Position numbers and translations under genes: made by a program | Shown here: one piece after another, positions 8,319 through 16,876 of the stretch | Position numbering within the stretch: the first letter of the stretch is position 1 | How the letters are laid out: each line of letters opens with the position of its first letter | The notes under the pieces: model-generated | What the model saw: only the letters and a program-made list of their open reading frames with translations | The model's database searches: none | What the model was told of the DNA's origin: nothing | NCBI RefSeq assembly: GCF_006385875.1 | Contig: NZ_VFSU01000034.1 | Coordinates: 62,001-126,000 of the forward strand | Direction: 5' to 3' | DNA length: 64,000 nt | Source of the DNA: Sandaracinobacter neustonicus | GTDB taxonomy: Bacteria > Pseudomonadota > Alphaproteobacteria > Sphingomonadales > Sphingomonadaceae

Positions 8319-9578
8319 TTACGCCCCGGTCAGCGCCTTCAGCTGCCAGCCCACCACCAGCAGACGCCCTTCCGCGCGGATCAGCGCGAGGCCCGCATCC
8401 AGCGCCTCGCGTTCGGCGTCGAGCAGGCTCAGCTGCGGCTTCATACCCGTCTGTACTTCCAGCCGGGTGGCGCGCAGCGCCTCTGCGGCTGCATCCTGCT
8501 GTTGCCGGGCAGCTTCCAGCATCCGCTGCGCGGCGGAAACACCCTCGAAGGCGGCGATGGTTTCGGCCTCGATTTCGCGGCGCGCGCCTTCGTTTGCGGC
8601 CTGCGCTGCGGCGGCGTTGGCCTTCGCCTCGGCGATGCGGCCCTGCCGCCCGCCGTCGAACAAGGTCCAGCGGGCGCGCACGCCGACCACGGCCTGATCG
8701 GCGCGGTAATCGGGGAAGAACTGGTCCCGCACGGTGGAGGCCTCGGCGAAGGCACCGACGCTGGGCAGCCAATCCGCCGTGGCGGCCCTGGCCTGCGCCT
8801 GCGCCGCGCGGGCAGCGCCTGCGGAAGCCGCCAGCGCGGGGTTCGCGGCCAGCGCGGCGGAAACAGCCGCCGCGCGGCTGGCCGGTGCGGCCGGAGGTGG
8901 CGGCAGCGGGCCGAGGGCATCCGGCTCCAGCCCTGTCAGGGCGTTGAAGCGCGCCACTGCCCCGGCTTCGGCGGCAACCGCGCCTTCCAGACCGGCCTCT
9001 GCCTCTGCCCGCCGGGCGCGGGCCTGGCTGAGATCGGTGGAGGGTGCGTCGCCCGCCTTGTAGCGCAGCCCGGCCTGCCGCTCGATCTCGCGCATCTGCA
9101 CCAGCTGGGCGCGGCGCAGATCAGCTTCGCGCCGGGCGGTGGCGACTTCGGCATAGGCGGCGGCGACTTCCACGGAAATGTGCGCGCGGGAGAGTTCGGC
9201 CATCGCCTCTGCGCTGCGGCGCGCGGCGCGGGCGGCTTCGCGGCCGGCCAGAATCCGCCCGCCCGCGAACAACGGCTGCTCAAGGCTGGCAAGCGCTGCG
9301 CGCGGGTTCACATCCGCCGCCTGCAAGCCGAAATAGCCCTTCGGGTCCAGCCGACCCACGCCATAAGTGCCGGAAAGGGTGGCCGTGGGCAGCAGCGCGC
9401 CATCGGCCTGAGACACCCGCGCCCGCGCCGCCGCCAGCTTGGCATCGGCTTCGGCGATGGTGGGGTTGGAGGCGAGCGCCGCCGCCAGCGCCTCGTCCAG
9501 AGAGACGGCAGCGGCGGGCCGGGCCGCGCCCAGCAGCAGAAGCCCTGTGATCAGCAGGCGGATGGCGGGCGAACGCAT
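8319..9578 (-). CDS. TolC-family outer-membrane efflux protein
   Basis: 419 aa from MRSPAIRLL at 9578, which gives a signal peptide ending near A-A-R-P-A-A-A-V. The body is two Ala-rich helical repeats of the OEP type (S-L-D-E-A-L-A-A-A-L-A-S-N-P early; A-R-W-T-L-F-D-G-G-R in the second half). These form the trimeric outer-membrane channel of tripartite pumps. It follows a YgaP-type peptide and SQR on the same strand. The RND pump and adaptor on the opposite arm of the divergon lack their own TolC, so it probably serves them. Confidence 0.85.
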   Translation of the reverse strand: MRSPAIRLLITGLLLLGAARPAAAVSLDEALAAALASNPTIAEADAKLAAARARVSQADGALLPTATLSGTYGVGRLDPKGYFGLQAADVNPRAALASLEQPLFAGGRILAGREAARAARRSAEAMAELSRAHISVEVAAAYAEVATARREADLRRAQLVQMREIERQAGLRYKAGDAPSTDLSQARARRAEAEAGLEGAVAAEAGAVARFNALTGLEPDALGPLPPPPAAPASRAAAVSAALAANPALAASAGAARAAQAQARAATADWLPSVGAFAEASTVRDQFFPDYRADQAVVGVRARWTLFDGGRQGRIAEAKANAAAAQAANEGARREIEAETIAAFEGVSAAQRMLEAARQQQDAAAEALRATRLEVQTGMKPQLSLLDAEREALDAGLALIRAEGRLLVVGWQLKALTGA

Positions 9579-9586
9579 TGGCGTGC

Positions 9587-9790
9587 TCAGCGGAAGGCGT
9601 TGCCCGGGCGCAGGCCCAGTTTGCGGAAGATGATCGCGGCCGGGCAGAAGCCGGTGAAAGCGGCCTGAATCATGTTCGCCCCGGCAAAGGCCGACAGCCA
9701 GAGCCACAGCGGGTTCACGAAATGCCCCAGCGCCAGCCCGGCCAGAACCACGGCCCCGGCAAAGGCGAGAACGGCACGATCAATGTTCAT
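9587..9790 (-). CDS. DUF2892 inner-membrane peptide (YgaP-type membrane domain)
   Basis: 67 aa from ATG 9790, with a good AAGGAGA site about 6-8 nt upstream. Two hydrophobic helices, then F-T-G-F-C-P-A-A-I-I-F-R-K-L-G-L. This matches the membrane domain that in E. coli YgaP is fused to a rhodanese. Here the rhodanese is a separate gene (11205-11546) on the opposite arm of the same promoter region. It is co-directional with SQR (14 bp away) and TolC (8 bp away). Likely role: membrane partner in persulfide handling (inferred). Confidence 0.82.
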   Translation of the reverse strand: MNIDRAVLAFAGAVVLAGLALGHFVNPLWLWLSAFAGANMIQAAFTGFCPAAIIFRKLGLRPGNAFR

Positions 9791-9804
9791 CGCATCTCTC
9801 CTTG

Positions 9805-11088
9805 TTACTTGCGGGTGCGCAGCTTTTTCACGCCCATCGCATCGAGGGCGAGCTTTTCGTAAAAGGGTTCGGATTCCCCTTTGCGAACCTTGCGCAGGAA
9901 ATATTTTTCGAAGGCGATTTTCGCCACATGCACCCATTTCCCGCTGGACGACCAATTGGTGTTCCGCGGCGGAATCTGCGGCTGGGCCACGAACGCAACG
10001 CCACCATCACCAAAGTCCGCCAGACAGATGGCGTTCCAGCTGGCCTCGAACTCCGGCTCCTTGCCGTCGAGCAGGTCGGACAGGTTGTGGGCGACGGCCG
10101 TGACCATCGATTCGATCATGAAGCCCGTTTTGGGCACGCCGACCGGAACCGGGGTGGGGCCGGTCGGCGGGATCGCCACGCACACGCCCAGCGCAAACAC
10201 GTTGCGGAAGCCGGGGTTGCGCTGATGCTTGTCCACCAGAATGAAGCCGCGCGGGTTGGTCAGCCCTTCGATGCCGAACACGGCGGGCACGCCCCGGAAC
10301 GGCGGCATCATCATCGCCAGCCCGAACGGCAGGTCATGCGCCTTCTTCACCTGCCCGTCGTCGCCGATTTCCTCCACATGCATCATGTTCGGATCGACCG
10401 AAGTGATCCGGCTGGAGGTGAGCCATTTGATATGACGTTCCCGCATTTCGGATTCGAGCAGGCCCTTGGTATCTCCGACACCGTCCAGCCCGAGATGGCC
10501 GATATAGGGTTCAGAGGTGACGAACGTCATCGGCACCTTGTCCCGCACCTTGCGGCGCTTCAGCTCGGTATCCACCAGCATGGCGAATTCATAGGCCGGG
10601 CCGAAGCAGGACGCGCCCTGCGCCGCCCCCACGATCACCGGTTTGGGGTCTTCGGCCAGCCGGTCGAACAGGTCTGCGGCGGCAGCGGCATGATCGGTCT
10701 GGCAGATGGAAATGGTGTTGGCTGCCGGCCCGAAGCCCGGAATCTCGTCGAAGGCGAGGTCCGGCCCCGTCGCGATTACCAGCCAGTCATAGGAAAGGCT
10801 GGTGCCGTCGTTCAGTTCCAGCCGGTTTTCGGCCGGATGCACCCGCTTTGCCCCAACGGAGGTGAAGCCGATGCCCTTTTTCTTCATCACCGGCGGCAGG
10901 TGCACGCGGATCGCCTCCGGCTCCCGCCAGCGCACCGCGACCCACGGGTTCGACGGCACGAACCAGTAATCATCGGAATTGGAAACCACCATCAGTTCCG
11001 CGCGACCCTTTACAGCGTCGGCCACTTCATAAGCGGCAATGGTGCCGCCCAGTCCGGCGCCCAGAACGATAATCTTCGGCAGTGCCAT
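9805..11088 (-). CDS. Sulfide:quinone oxidoreductase-like flavoprotein
   Basis: 427 aa. FAD-binding G-A-G-L-G-G at residues 10-15. Cysteines at 129, 161 (Q-G-A-S-C-F-G-P-A-Y-E-F), 303 and 355 lie close to the positions of the redox cysteines of characterised SQRs (Cys128, 160 and 356 in Acidithiobacillus). SQR oxidises sulfide to polysulfide/persulfide at the membrane and passes electrons to quinone. The C-terminus has hydrophobic/aromatic stretches (V-H-V-A-K-I-A-F-E-K-Y-F) suited to monotopic membrane binding. It is divergent from a rhodanese. Family confident; SQR activity inferred from the cysteine pattern and neighbours. Confidence 0.85.
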   Translation of the reverse strand: MALPKIIVLGAGLGGTIAAYEVADAVKGRAELMVVSNSDDYWFVPSNPWVAVRWREPEAIRVHLPPVMKKKGIGFTSVGAKRVHPAENRLELNDGTSLSYDWLVIATGPDLAFDEIPGFGPAANTISICQTDHAAAAADLFDRLAEDPKPVIVGAAQGASCFGPAYEFAMLVDTELKRRKVRDKVPMTFVTSEPYIGHLGLDGVGDTKGLLESEMRERHIKWLTSSRITSVDPNMMHVEEIGDDGQVKKAHDLPFGLAMMMPPFRGVPAVFGIEGLTNPRGFILVDKHQRNPGFRNVFALGVCVAIPPTGPTPVPVGVPKTGFMIESMVTAVAHNLSDLLDGKEPEFEASWNAICLADFGDGGVAFVAQPQIPPRNTNWSSSGKWVHVAKIAFEKYFLRKVRKGESEPFYEKLALDAMGVKKLRTRK

Positions 11089-11147
11089 CTCGCCCGATCT
11101 CCCCGCCAGTCGGCGCCTGAATTTTGCCCGGAATGTGACCCGGTGTC

Positions 11148-11181
11148 TTGACTATATATTAGTAATATAGAATATATGCAA
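11148..11181. promoter_or_regulatory. Overlapping divergent promoters with AT-rich palindromic operator
   Basis: A perfect inverted repeat TATATTA-g-TAATATA lies at 11155-11169. Rightward promoter: TTGACT (11148-11153), 17 nt, AATATA (11171-11176). Leftward promoter: TTGCAT (11181-11176), 17 nt, TATATA (11158-11153). One repressor bound to the palindrome would block both the SQR and the rhodanese/RND transcripts. The AT-rich palindrome and gene content resemble targets of ArsR-type sulfide sensors (BigR/SqrR/YgaV); no such regulator gene is in the window. Confidence 0.6.
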
Positions 11182-11204
11182 GTATGAATTCAGGAGACGA
11201 AAAC

Positions 11205-11546
11205 ATGTTCGGATTCGGCAGGAAGGCCAGCCCGCGTGACATCGGCGCACAGGCGCTGGGCGGCATGGTGACGGCGGGCGAGGTGCTGGTGGTGGACGTG
11301 CGCGAGCCGCATGAGTTCGCGGCTGGCCATATTCCGGGCGCGATCAACCTTCCGCTCTCGCGCTTTTCCCCCGCACAACTGCCGGATGCAAAGGGCCGCA
11401 AGCTGGTGCTGAACTGCGCGGCTGGCGGGCGCTCTGCACGGGCGATGGCCGCATGCGATTCGGCGCGCGCCGCAGTCGACGGGCATCTGGCAGGCGGCAT
11501 GTCCGCATGGGCGGCGGCCGGGCTGCCCGTCGAGCGCGGGGCCTGA
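11205..11546 (+). CDS. Single-domain rhodanese
   Basis: 113 aa. ATG 11205 has AGGAG 8 nt upstream, so it is preferred over ATG 11184. Rhodanese signatures: V-V-D-V-R-E-P-H-E-F, G-H-I-P-G-A-I-N-L-P, and active loop C71-A-A-G-G-R, where the cysteine carries the persulfide in sulfurtransfer. The six-residue loop fits a thiosulfate/polysulfide-type sulfurtransferase. First gene of a five-gene run, 2 nt before the RND adaptor, and divergent from SQR, which would supply its substrate. Confidence 0.9.
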   Translation: MFGFGRKASPRDIGAQALGGMVTAGEVLVVDVREPHEFAAGHIPGAINLPLSRFSPAQLPDAKGRKLVLNCAAGGRSARAMAACDSARAAVDGHLAGGMSAWAAAGLPVERGA

Positions 11547-11548
11547 TC

Positions 11549-12586
11549 ATGCGCGCCCACCTGCTATTGACGGCTCCGCTGGCGCTGGCCCTTTCGGCGT
11601 GCGGCAGTGGGGAACCCGCCGCCGTGCCGCCGCAAGCCGTCGTGACAGGCGAGCGCTTCACCCTGCGGCCGCAGCAATTACCGGATCTGGCCGAGGTGCC
11701 CGCCACCGTCACAACGCGCGATATGGCAGAGGCGCGGGCGCGGATTCCGGGCGTACTGACGGCTCTGAACGTACACGCGGGCAGCCGCGTTTCCGCCGGG
11801 CAGCCAATCGCCCTCATCACCGACAGCCGGTTGACGCAGGAGGCCGCAGCGCAGGGGGCAGGCGCGGCGGCTGCCGAAGCGCAGGCTGCGCGCGCGAAGG
11901 CCGATCTGGATCGAATCCGTTTCCTGCACCGCGAAGGCGTCTATGCGCAGGCGAAGCTGGACGAGGCGCAGGCCGCCTCGCGCGCGGCCAATGCCATGCT
12001 AGCGGCAGCCCGCGCCCAGCAGGGGGCGGTGAAGGCGGTGGAGGGGCAAGGCGTGGTTCGCGCGCCAGCCGCCGGAACCGTTCTCGTGGCCGATGTGCCG
12101 GAAGGCTCGGCCGTCGCGCCGGGGATGCTGATCGCCACCATCACAGCCGGGCCGCCCATCGTGCGGCTGGACGTGCCCGAAGGGCTGGCCGCCCGGCTGC
12201 GGGCGGGTGCCGAGGTGCATGTGAGCGGGCTTGCGGGGCAGGCGGCAGGTGAAACGGCGATCGGCCGCATTGTCCGAATCTACCCCGGCGTCAGCGATGG
12301 GCGGACCCGCGCCGACGTGACGGTTTCGGGCCTCAGCCCCGAACTGGTTGGCCAGCGCGTGGCCGCCGCCGTGGAAGCCGGCGCGCGCGAGGGGCTGGCC
12401 GTTCCCGCCCGCTTCGTGGAACAGCGCTTCGGCCTGCGCTTCGTACGCCTGTTGTCGGCAGACGGCAAGCGCGCCGCCGATGTGCCGGTGGAGGTGCGCC
12501 CGCTGGCCGATGGCCGGGTGGAAATTCTCTCGGGCCTGCATGGCGGAGACATGATCCTCGCGCCGCACGCAGGGGCTGGAAAATGA
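11549..12586 (+). CDS. RND efflux periplasmic adaptor lipoprotein
   Basis: 345 aa. The start MRAHLLL gives a lipoprotein signal with lipobox L-S-A-C near residue 17. HlyD/AcrA-type layout: barrel-sandwich (lipoyl) half-motif around A-R-I-P-G-V-L-T-A-L-N-V-H-A-G-S, an alpha-helical hairpin rich in A/Q/E/K, the second half-motif V-V-R-A-P-A-A-G-T-V, then beta-barrel segments. It couples the inner-membrane pump to a TolC channel. The stop overlaps the RND start by 4 nt (ATGA). Confidence 0.88.
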   Translation: MRAHLLLTAPLALALSACGSGEPAAVPPQAVVTGERFTLRPQQLPDLAEVPATVTTRDMAEARARIPGVLTALNVHAGSRVSAGQPIALITDSRLTQEAAAQGAGAAAAEAQAARAKADLDRIRFLHREGVYAQAKLDEAQAASRAANAMLAAARAQQGAVKAVEGQGVVRAPAAGTVLVADVPEGSAVAPGMLIATITAGPPIVRLDVPEGLAARLRAGAEVHVSGLAGQAAGETAIGRIVRIYPGVSDGRTRADVTVSGLSPELVGQRVAAAVEAGAREGLAVPARFVEQRFGLRFVRLLSADGKRAADVPVEVRPLADGRVEILSGLHGGDMILAPHAGAGK

Positions 12587-15500
12587 CTCGCCCCGCCGTG
12601 CCACTGGGGGTGGCTGGTCGGCTGACGAAGGCGACGATCCAGTCCCCCCTCACGCCGCTGCTGCTGCTGGCGAGCCTGCTCATCGGGCTGCTCGCCATCA
12701 TGACCATCCCGCGCGAGGAGGAGCCGCAGATTTCGGTGCCGATGGTCGATCTGGAACTGTCGGTTCCCGGCATGTCGGCAGCCGATGCGGTGGAGCATGT
12801 CGGCAAGCCGCTGGAGGAAATCCTGCTGGCGACCCCCGGCGTCGAGCATGTCTATGTGCAGGCGCGCGACCATGGCGTGCTGGTAACGGCCCGTTTCGAA
12901 GTCGGCTCCCGCCCGGAGGATGCGGCCATCCGCGTCTCCGAACGACTGGACGCCAATGCCGACCGCGCGCCGCCCGGCGTGCCGTGGCCGAAGGTGACGG
13001 TGCGCGGGATCGACGATGTGCCGATCCTCGTTCTCACCCTGTCGCCCGAACCGGGCGTGGCGGATCGCTGGTCGGACCGGGAGTTGCGCCAGCTGGCCGC
13101 ACGGCTGCGATCGGAAATGCTGAAGGTGCCGGATGTCGGGCTGACCTTCCTTGTCGGTGGCCGGTCGGAGGCGATCCGCATCGTGCCCGATCCGGCGCGG
13201 CTGGCAGCGCATGGCGTGCCGCTGTCCGCGGTGATCGAAGCGGTGCAGCAATCCTCGCGCAGCTTCCCGGCGGGCACCGTCCGCAACCGGGGAGAGGCCG
13301 ACCTGCTGGTGGCGGGCGGGCAGGTTCGCTCGGCGGCCGACCTCCAATGGTTGCAGCTGCGCTCTGTCTCCGGCGCGCCGGTGCTGTTGTCTGACGTGGC
13401 GCGGGTGGAGCAGGGCGGATCGGACGATCAGGCCCGCAGCTGGCGCATGACGCGCGACGAGCAGGGCAGCTTCACGCTGGCCCCGGCGGTGTCCATCGCC
13501 ATCGCCAAGCGCACGGGTGCGAACGCGGTGACTGTTTCGGAAGCGGCGGTCGCCCGGCTGGAGAGCCTGAAAGGCAGCCTGATTCCTGACGGTGTGCGGG
13601 TGGAAGTGACCCGCAACTATGGCGAGACGGCGAACGAAAAGGCGAATGAGCTGATCTTCCACCTCGCGCTCGCCACCGTCTCCATCGTGATTCTGGTGGG
13701 CTTCGCGGTCGGCTGGCGGGAAGCGGCGGTGACAGCCATCGTCATCCCCACCACCATCCTGCTCACCATGTTTGCCTCCAAGCTGATGGGTTACACCATC
13801 AATCGCGTCAGCCTGTTCGCGCTGATCTTCTCCATCGGCATATTGGTGGATGACGCCATCGTCATCATCGAGAATATCGCCCGCCATTGGGCGATGCGAG
13901 ACGGGCGCGGCCGGATCGAGGCCGCCATCGATGGCGTCGCGGAAGTGGGCAATCCCACCATCGTCGCCACGCTCACTGTGGTGATGGCGCTGCTGCCGAT
14001 GCTGTTCGTCTCCGGCCTGATGGGGCCTTATATGGCCCCCATTCCGGTGAACGCCTCTGCAGCGATGATCTTCTCGTTCTTCGTCGCCGTGATCATCGCA
14101 CCCTGGCTGATGGTGCGCTTTGCGCGGATGACGATCTTCGGTGTCGATCATCATGCGGCTGATGCGCATGGCGGCAAGCTGGGGCGGGCCTATGAAGCGG
14201 TGGCGAAGCGGGTGATCGCCACGCGCGGCACGGCGCTGGCCTTCCTGCTCGTGGTGGGCGTTGCCACGCTCGTCGCCGGTTCCATGTTCTATTTTCGCGC
14301 CGTCACGGTGAAGCTGCTGCCGTTCGACAACAAGTCGGAACTGCAACTGGTGCTGGACATGCCGCCCGGCACCAGCCTTGAAGACACGCAGCGCACGCTG
14401 ATCGCGCTGGCGGGCATTGCCGGGCGGCAGGGCGAAGTGACGGCGATGGACCTGAACGCGGGCACCGCCGCGCCGTTCAACTTCAACGGCCTTGTCCGCC
14501 ATTATTTCCTCCGCCGCGATCCCAATCAGGGCGATGTGATGATCACGCTGCAGCACCGATCTGACCGGGCGCGGTCCAGCCATGAGGTCGCGCTTGCCTT
14601 GCGCGCCGCTCTGAAGGCGGTGCCGCTGCCGCCGGGCGCGACGCTGGGCGTGGTGGAAACGCCACCCGGTCCGCCGGTGATGGCGACGCTGCTGGCGGAA
14701 ATCTACGGGCCGGATGAAGCCAGCCGCCGCGCGACTGCGATGCAGGTGGAAAAACTGTTCCGCAGCGTGGATTTCATCGTCGATGTGCAGAACAGCTTCC
14801 GCACCCCTGCGCCGCAGCTGCAACTGCTGCCGAACCGGGTTGCGATCGATCATCTGGGCCTGTCTGAACGGCAGTTGCTGGATAGCGTGAGTGCGGTGAT
14901 GGGGCGGCAGGTGGCGGGCTATGCCCCGCGCGGCGGCGGGCAGGTGCCACTGCCGATCGAAGTCTCGCTGGATCAATCCGCGAAGCAGTGGAACGGCGCG
15001 TTACAGGCCACCCCGGCCGCCGTTGCCGCCACACCAACGGGGCCGCGCCTTGTGGAACTGGGCGAACTGGTCACCGCGCAGACGGCAGAGGGCAGCCATA
15101 TGCTGTTCCGCCGCAACGGTCGCGCCGCGGACATGGTGATGGCGGAACTGGCAGGCACGCAGGAAGCGCCGATTTACGGCATGATCGCCGTGCGCGACGC
15201 CATCGACGCGTTCGACTGGGCAAAGGCAGGGCTGGTGAAGCCGCTGATCCGCCTGAACGGCCAGCCGACGGATGAAAGCGTGCCCAGCCTGCTATGGGAT
15301 GGCGAGTGGGAGATCACCTGGGTGACCTTCCGCGACATGGGCGGGGCCTTCCTGGTGGCGTTGCTGGGCATTTATGTGCTGGTCGTGGCGCAGTTCCGCA
15401 ACTTCAAGGTGCCGCTGGTGATCCTGACCCCCATTCCGCTGACTCTGGTGGGAATCGTGATCGGCCATATGCTGTTCCGCGCGCCTTTCACGGCCACCTC

Positions 15501-15840
15501 GATGATCGGTTTCATCGCGCTGGCGGGGATCATCGTGCGCAATTCCATCCTGCTGGTGGATTTCATCAACCACGCCCGCGCGCCGGGCAAACCCATGCGC
15601 GACGTGCTGCTGGAGGCCGGGCGGATTCGCTTCAAGCCCATCCTGCTGACGGCGCTGGCAGCGATGATCGGCGCAGCGACCATCCTGATGGACCCGATCT
15701 TTCAGGGCCTCGCCATCAGTCTGCTGTTCGGGCTGGCATCTTCCACGCTGCTGACGGTGCTTGTGATTCCTGCAATCTACATCATCCTGCGGGATGATGG
15801 CCTGCCGCCGACGCACCAACCATTGCCGGATGCGGCCTGA
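12583..15840 (+). CDS. RND-superfamily efflux pump (AcrB/HAE-like permease)
   Basis: 1085 aa, full length for an AcrB-type trimeric inner-membrane pump: one N-terminal helix (P-L-T-P-L-L-L-L-A-S), a large periplasmic loop, helices 2-6, a second loop, and C-terminal helices. The TM4 proton-relay pair is visible in G-I-L-V-D-D-A-I-V. The cargo cannot be read from sequence; linkage to SQR, rhodanese and an AhpD-like protein suggests export of a sulfur species or a thiol conjugate (inference). ATGA overlap with the adaptor gene. Confidence 0.9.
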   Translation: MTRPAVPLGVAGRLTKATIQSPLTPLLLLASLLIGLLAIMTIPREEEPQISVPMVDLELSVPGMSAADAVEHVGKPLEEILLATPGVEHVYVQARDHGVLVTARFEVGSRPEDAAIRVSERLDANADRAPPGVPWPKVTVRGIDDVPILVLTLSPEPGVADRWSDRELRQLAARLRSEMLKVPDVGLTFLVGGRSEAIRIVPDPARLAAHGVPLSAVIEAVQQSSRSFPAGTVRNRGEADLLVAGGQVRSAADLQWLQLRSVSGAPVLLSDVARVEQGGSDDQARSWRMTRDEQGSFTLAPAVSIAIAKRTGANAVTVSEAAVARLESLKGSLIPDGVRVEVTRNYGETANEKANELIFHLALATVSIVILVGFAVGWREAAVTAIVIPTTILLTMFASKLMGYTINRVSLFALIFSIGILVDDAIVIIENIARHWAMRDGRGRIEAAIDGVAEVGNPTIVATLTVVMALLPMLFVSGLMGPYMAPIPVNASAAMIFSFFVAVIIAPWLMVRFARMTIFGVDHHAADAHGGKLGRAYEAVAKRVIATRGTALAFLLVVGVATLVAGSMFYFRAVTVKLLPFDNKSELQLVLDMPPGTSLEDTQRTLIALAGIAGRQGEVTAMDLNAGTAAPFNFNGLVRHYFLRRDPNQGDVMITLQHRSDRARSSHEVALALRAALKAVPLPPGATLGVVETPPGPPVMATLLAEIYGPDEASRRATAMQVEKLFRSVDFIVDVQNSFRTPAPQLQLLPNRVAIDHLGLSERQLLDSVSAVMGRQVAGYAPRGGGQVPLPIEVSLDQSAKQWNGALQATPAAVAATPTGPRLVELGELVTAQTAEGSHMLFRRNGRAADMVMAELAGTQEAPIYGMIAVRDAIDAFDWAKAGLVKPLIRLNGQPTDESVPSLLWDGEWEITWVTFRDMGGAFLVALLGIYVLVVAQFRNFKVPLVILTPIPLTLVGIVIGHMLFRAPFTATSMIGFIALAGIIVRNSILLVDFINHARAPGKPMRDVLLEAGRIRFKPILLTALAAMIGAATILMDPIFQGLAISLLFGLASSTLLTVLVIPAIYIILRDDGLPPTHQPLPDAA

Positions 15841-15873
15841 GCCGCCCCTCGAACGACAGAAGGAGAGACAGAC

Positions 15874-16230
15874 ATGGCACAGGATTGGCCCGGACTGATC
15901 GCGGAGATGAACCCGCAGCTGGCTGCGTTTCGCGGATTGCAGCCCGATGTGATGAAGGCCTTCGCGCAGATGGCGCAGGCCGCCACCACCACGAACGCGC
16001 TGGATACGAAAACGAAAGAGCTGATCGCACTGGGCATTTCCGTCGCGGTGCGCTGCGACCCGTGTGTGGCCTATCATGCGAAGGCAGCGGTGAAATCCGG
16101 CGCGAGCGAAGCCGAAGTGGCCGAAGCTTTGGGGCTGGCCGTTTACATGGGGGCAGGCCCCAGCGCCATGTATGCGGCCAAGGCGCTGGAAGCCACGCGC
16201 CAGTTCGCCCCCGCAGATGGCACGGCCTGA
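15874..16230 (+). CDS. AhpD-like/carboxymuconolactone decarboxylase-family protein
   Basis: 118 aa with an AAGGAGAG ribosome-binding site. The motif C61-D-P-C64-V-A-Y-H68 is the CxxCxxxH redox site of AhpD-like alkylhydroperoxidases, and the end E-A-L-G-L-A-V-Y-M-G-A-G-P matches the CMD fold. It probably works as a thiol-dependent peroxidase or disulfide reductase. It lies 33 bp after the RND gene on the same strand, so it is likely part of the same operon. Confidence 0.87.
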   Translation: MAQDWPGLIAEMNPQLAAFRGLQPDVMKAFAQMAQAATTTNALDTKTKELIALGISVAVRCDPCVAYHAKAAVKSGASEAEVAEALGLAVYMGAGPSAMYAAKALEATRQFAPADGTA

Positions 16231-16234
16231 GGCG

Positions 16235-16870
16235 ATGGCCGCAACCGACCCCGGCGCACAGGCCTTCTGGGACGCGCGCTTCGGCAACAGCGAGTGCCTT
16301 GTGTTCGGCGAAGCGCCGAACCTGTTCCTGAGCCAGCAGGCGCATCTGTTGCCGCCCGGTTCGGATGTGCTGGCCGTGGCGGATGGCGAAGGCCGCAATG
16401 GCGTTTGGCTGGCGGAACAGGGCCATCGCGTGACCGCGACCGACATTTCGCCGGTGGGGCAGGCCAAGGCCCGTGCGCTGGCCGCAAAGCGCGGCGTGAC
16501 GCTGGACTTCGTGATCGCGGACCTCGACGAATGGGACTGGCCGGAAGCCGACTATGACGCGGTGGTGGCCATCTTCATCCAGTTCTTCGGTCCGGATGCG
16601 CGCGCCCGCATGTTCCAAGGCATGAAGCGCGCCGTGCGGCCGGGCGGGCTGATCCTGTTGCAGGGCTATCGCAACGAACAGCTCTCCTACGGCACCGGCG
16701 GGCCGGGGGCAGTGGAGAATCTCTATACCGAAGCGCTGCTGCGCGAGTTGTTCGCGGACTGGCAGATCGAGCACCTCGCCGTGCACGACAGCGCGCTTGC
16801 GGAAGGCCCGGCCCACAACGGCATGTCGGCGCTGATCGACCTTGTCGCGCGGCGTCCTGCAAACGGCTGA
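16235..16870 (+). CDS. Class I SAM-dependent methyltransferase (TehB/thiol-methyltransferase-like)
   Basis: 211 aa from ATG 16235 (GAGG just upstream; ATG 16217 is possible). SAM motif I is V-A-D-G-E-G-R-N-G-V-W-L-A-E-Q-G, followed by V-T-A-T-D-I-S-P-V-G. Motifs of this kind occur in TehB and in thiol/thiopurine methyltransferases. Last gene of the rhodanese-RND run, 4 nt after the AhpD-like stop. In this setting methylation of a sulfide or thiol is a reasonable guess, but the substrate is unknown. Confidence 0.8.
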   Translation: MAATDPGAQAFWDARFGNSECLVFGEAPNLFLSQQAHLLPPGSDVLAVADGEGRNGVWLAEQGHRVTATDISPVGQAKARALAAKRGVTLDFVIADLDEWDWPEADYDAVVAIFIQFFGPDARARMFQGMKRAVRPGGLILLQGYRNEQLSYGTGGPGAVENLYTEALLRELFADWQIEHLAVHDSALAEGPAHNGMSALIDLVARRPANG

Positions 16871-16876
16871 GGTTCG

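Noticed and set aside
12280-14976. Very long open frame (about 898 codons) antisense to the RND pump gene
   Set aside because: Its composition is Arg/His/Gln-rich as expected from the reverse strand of GC-rich coding DNA, it matches no family, and the RND gene on the other strand is full length with all motifs.
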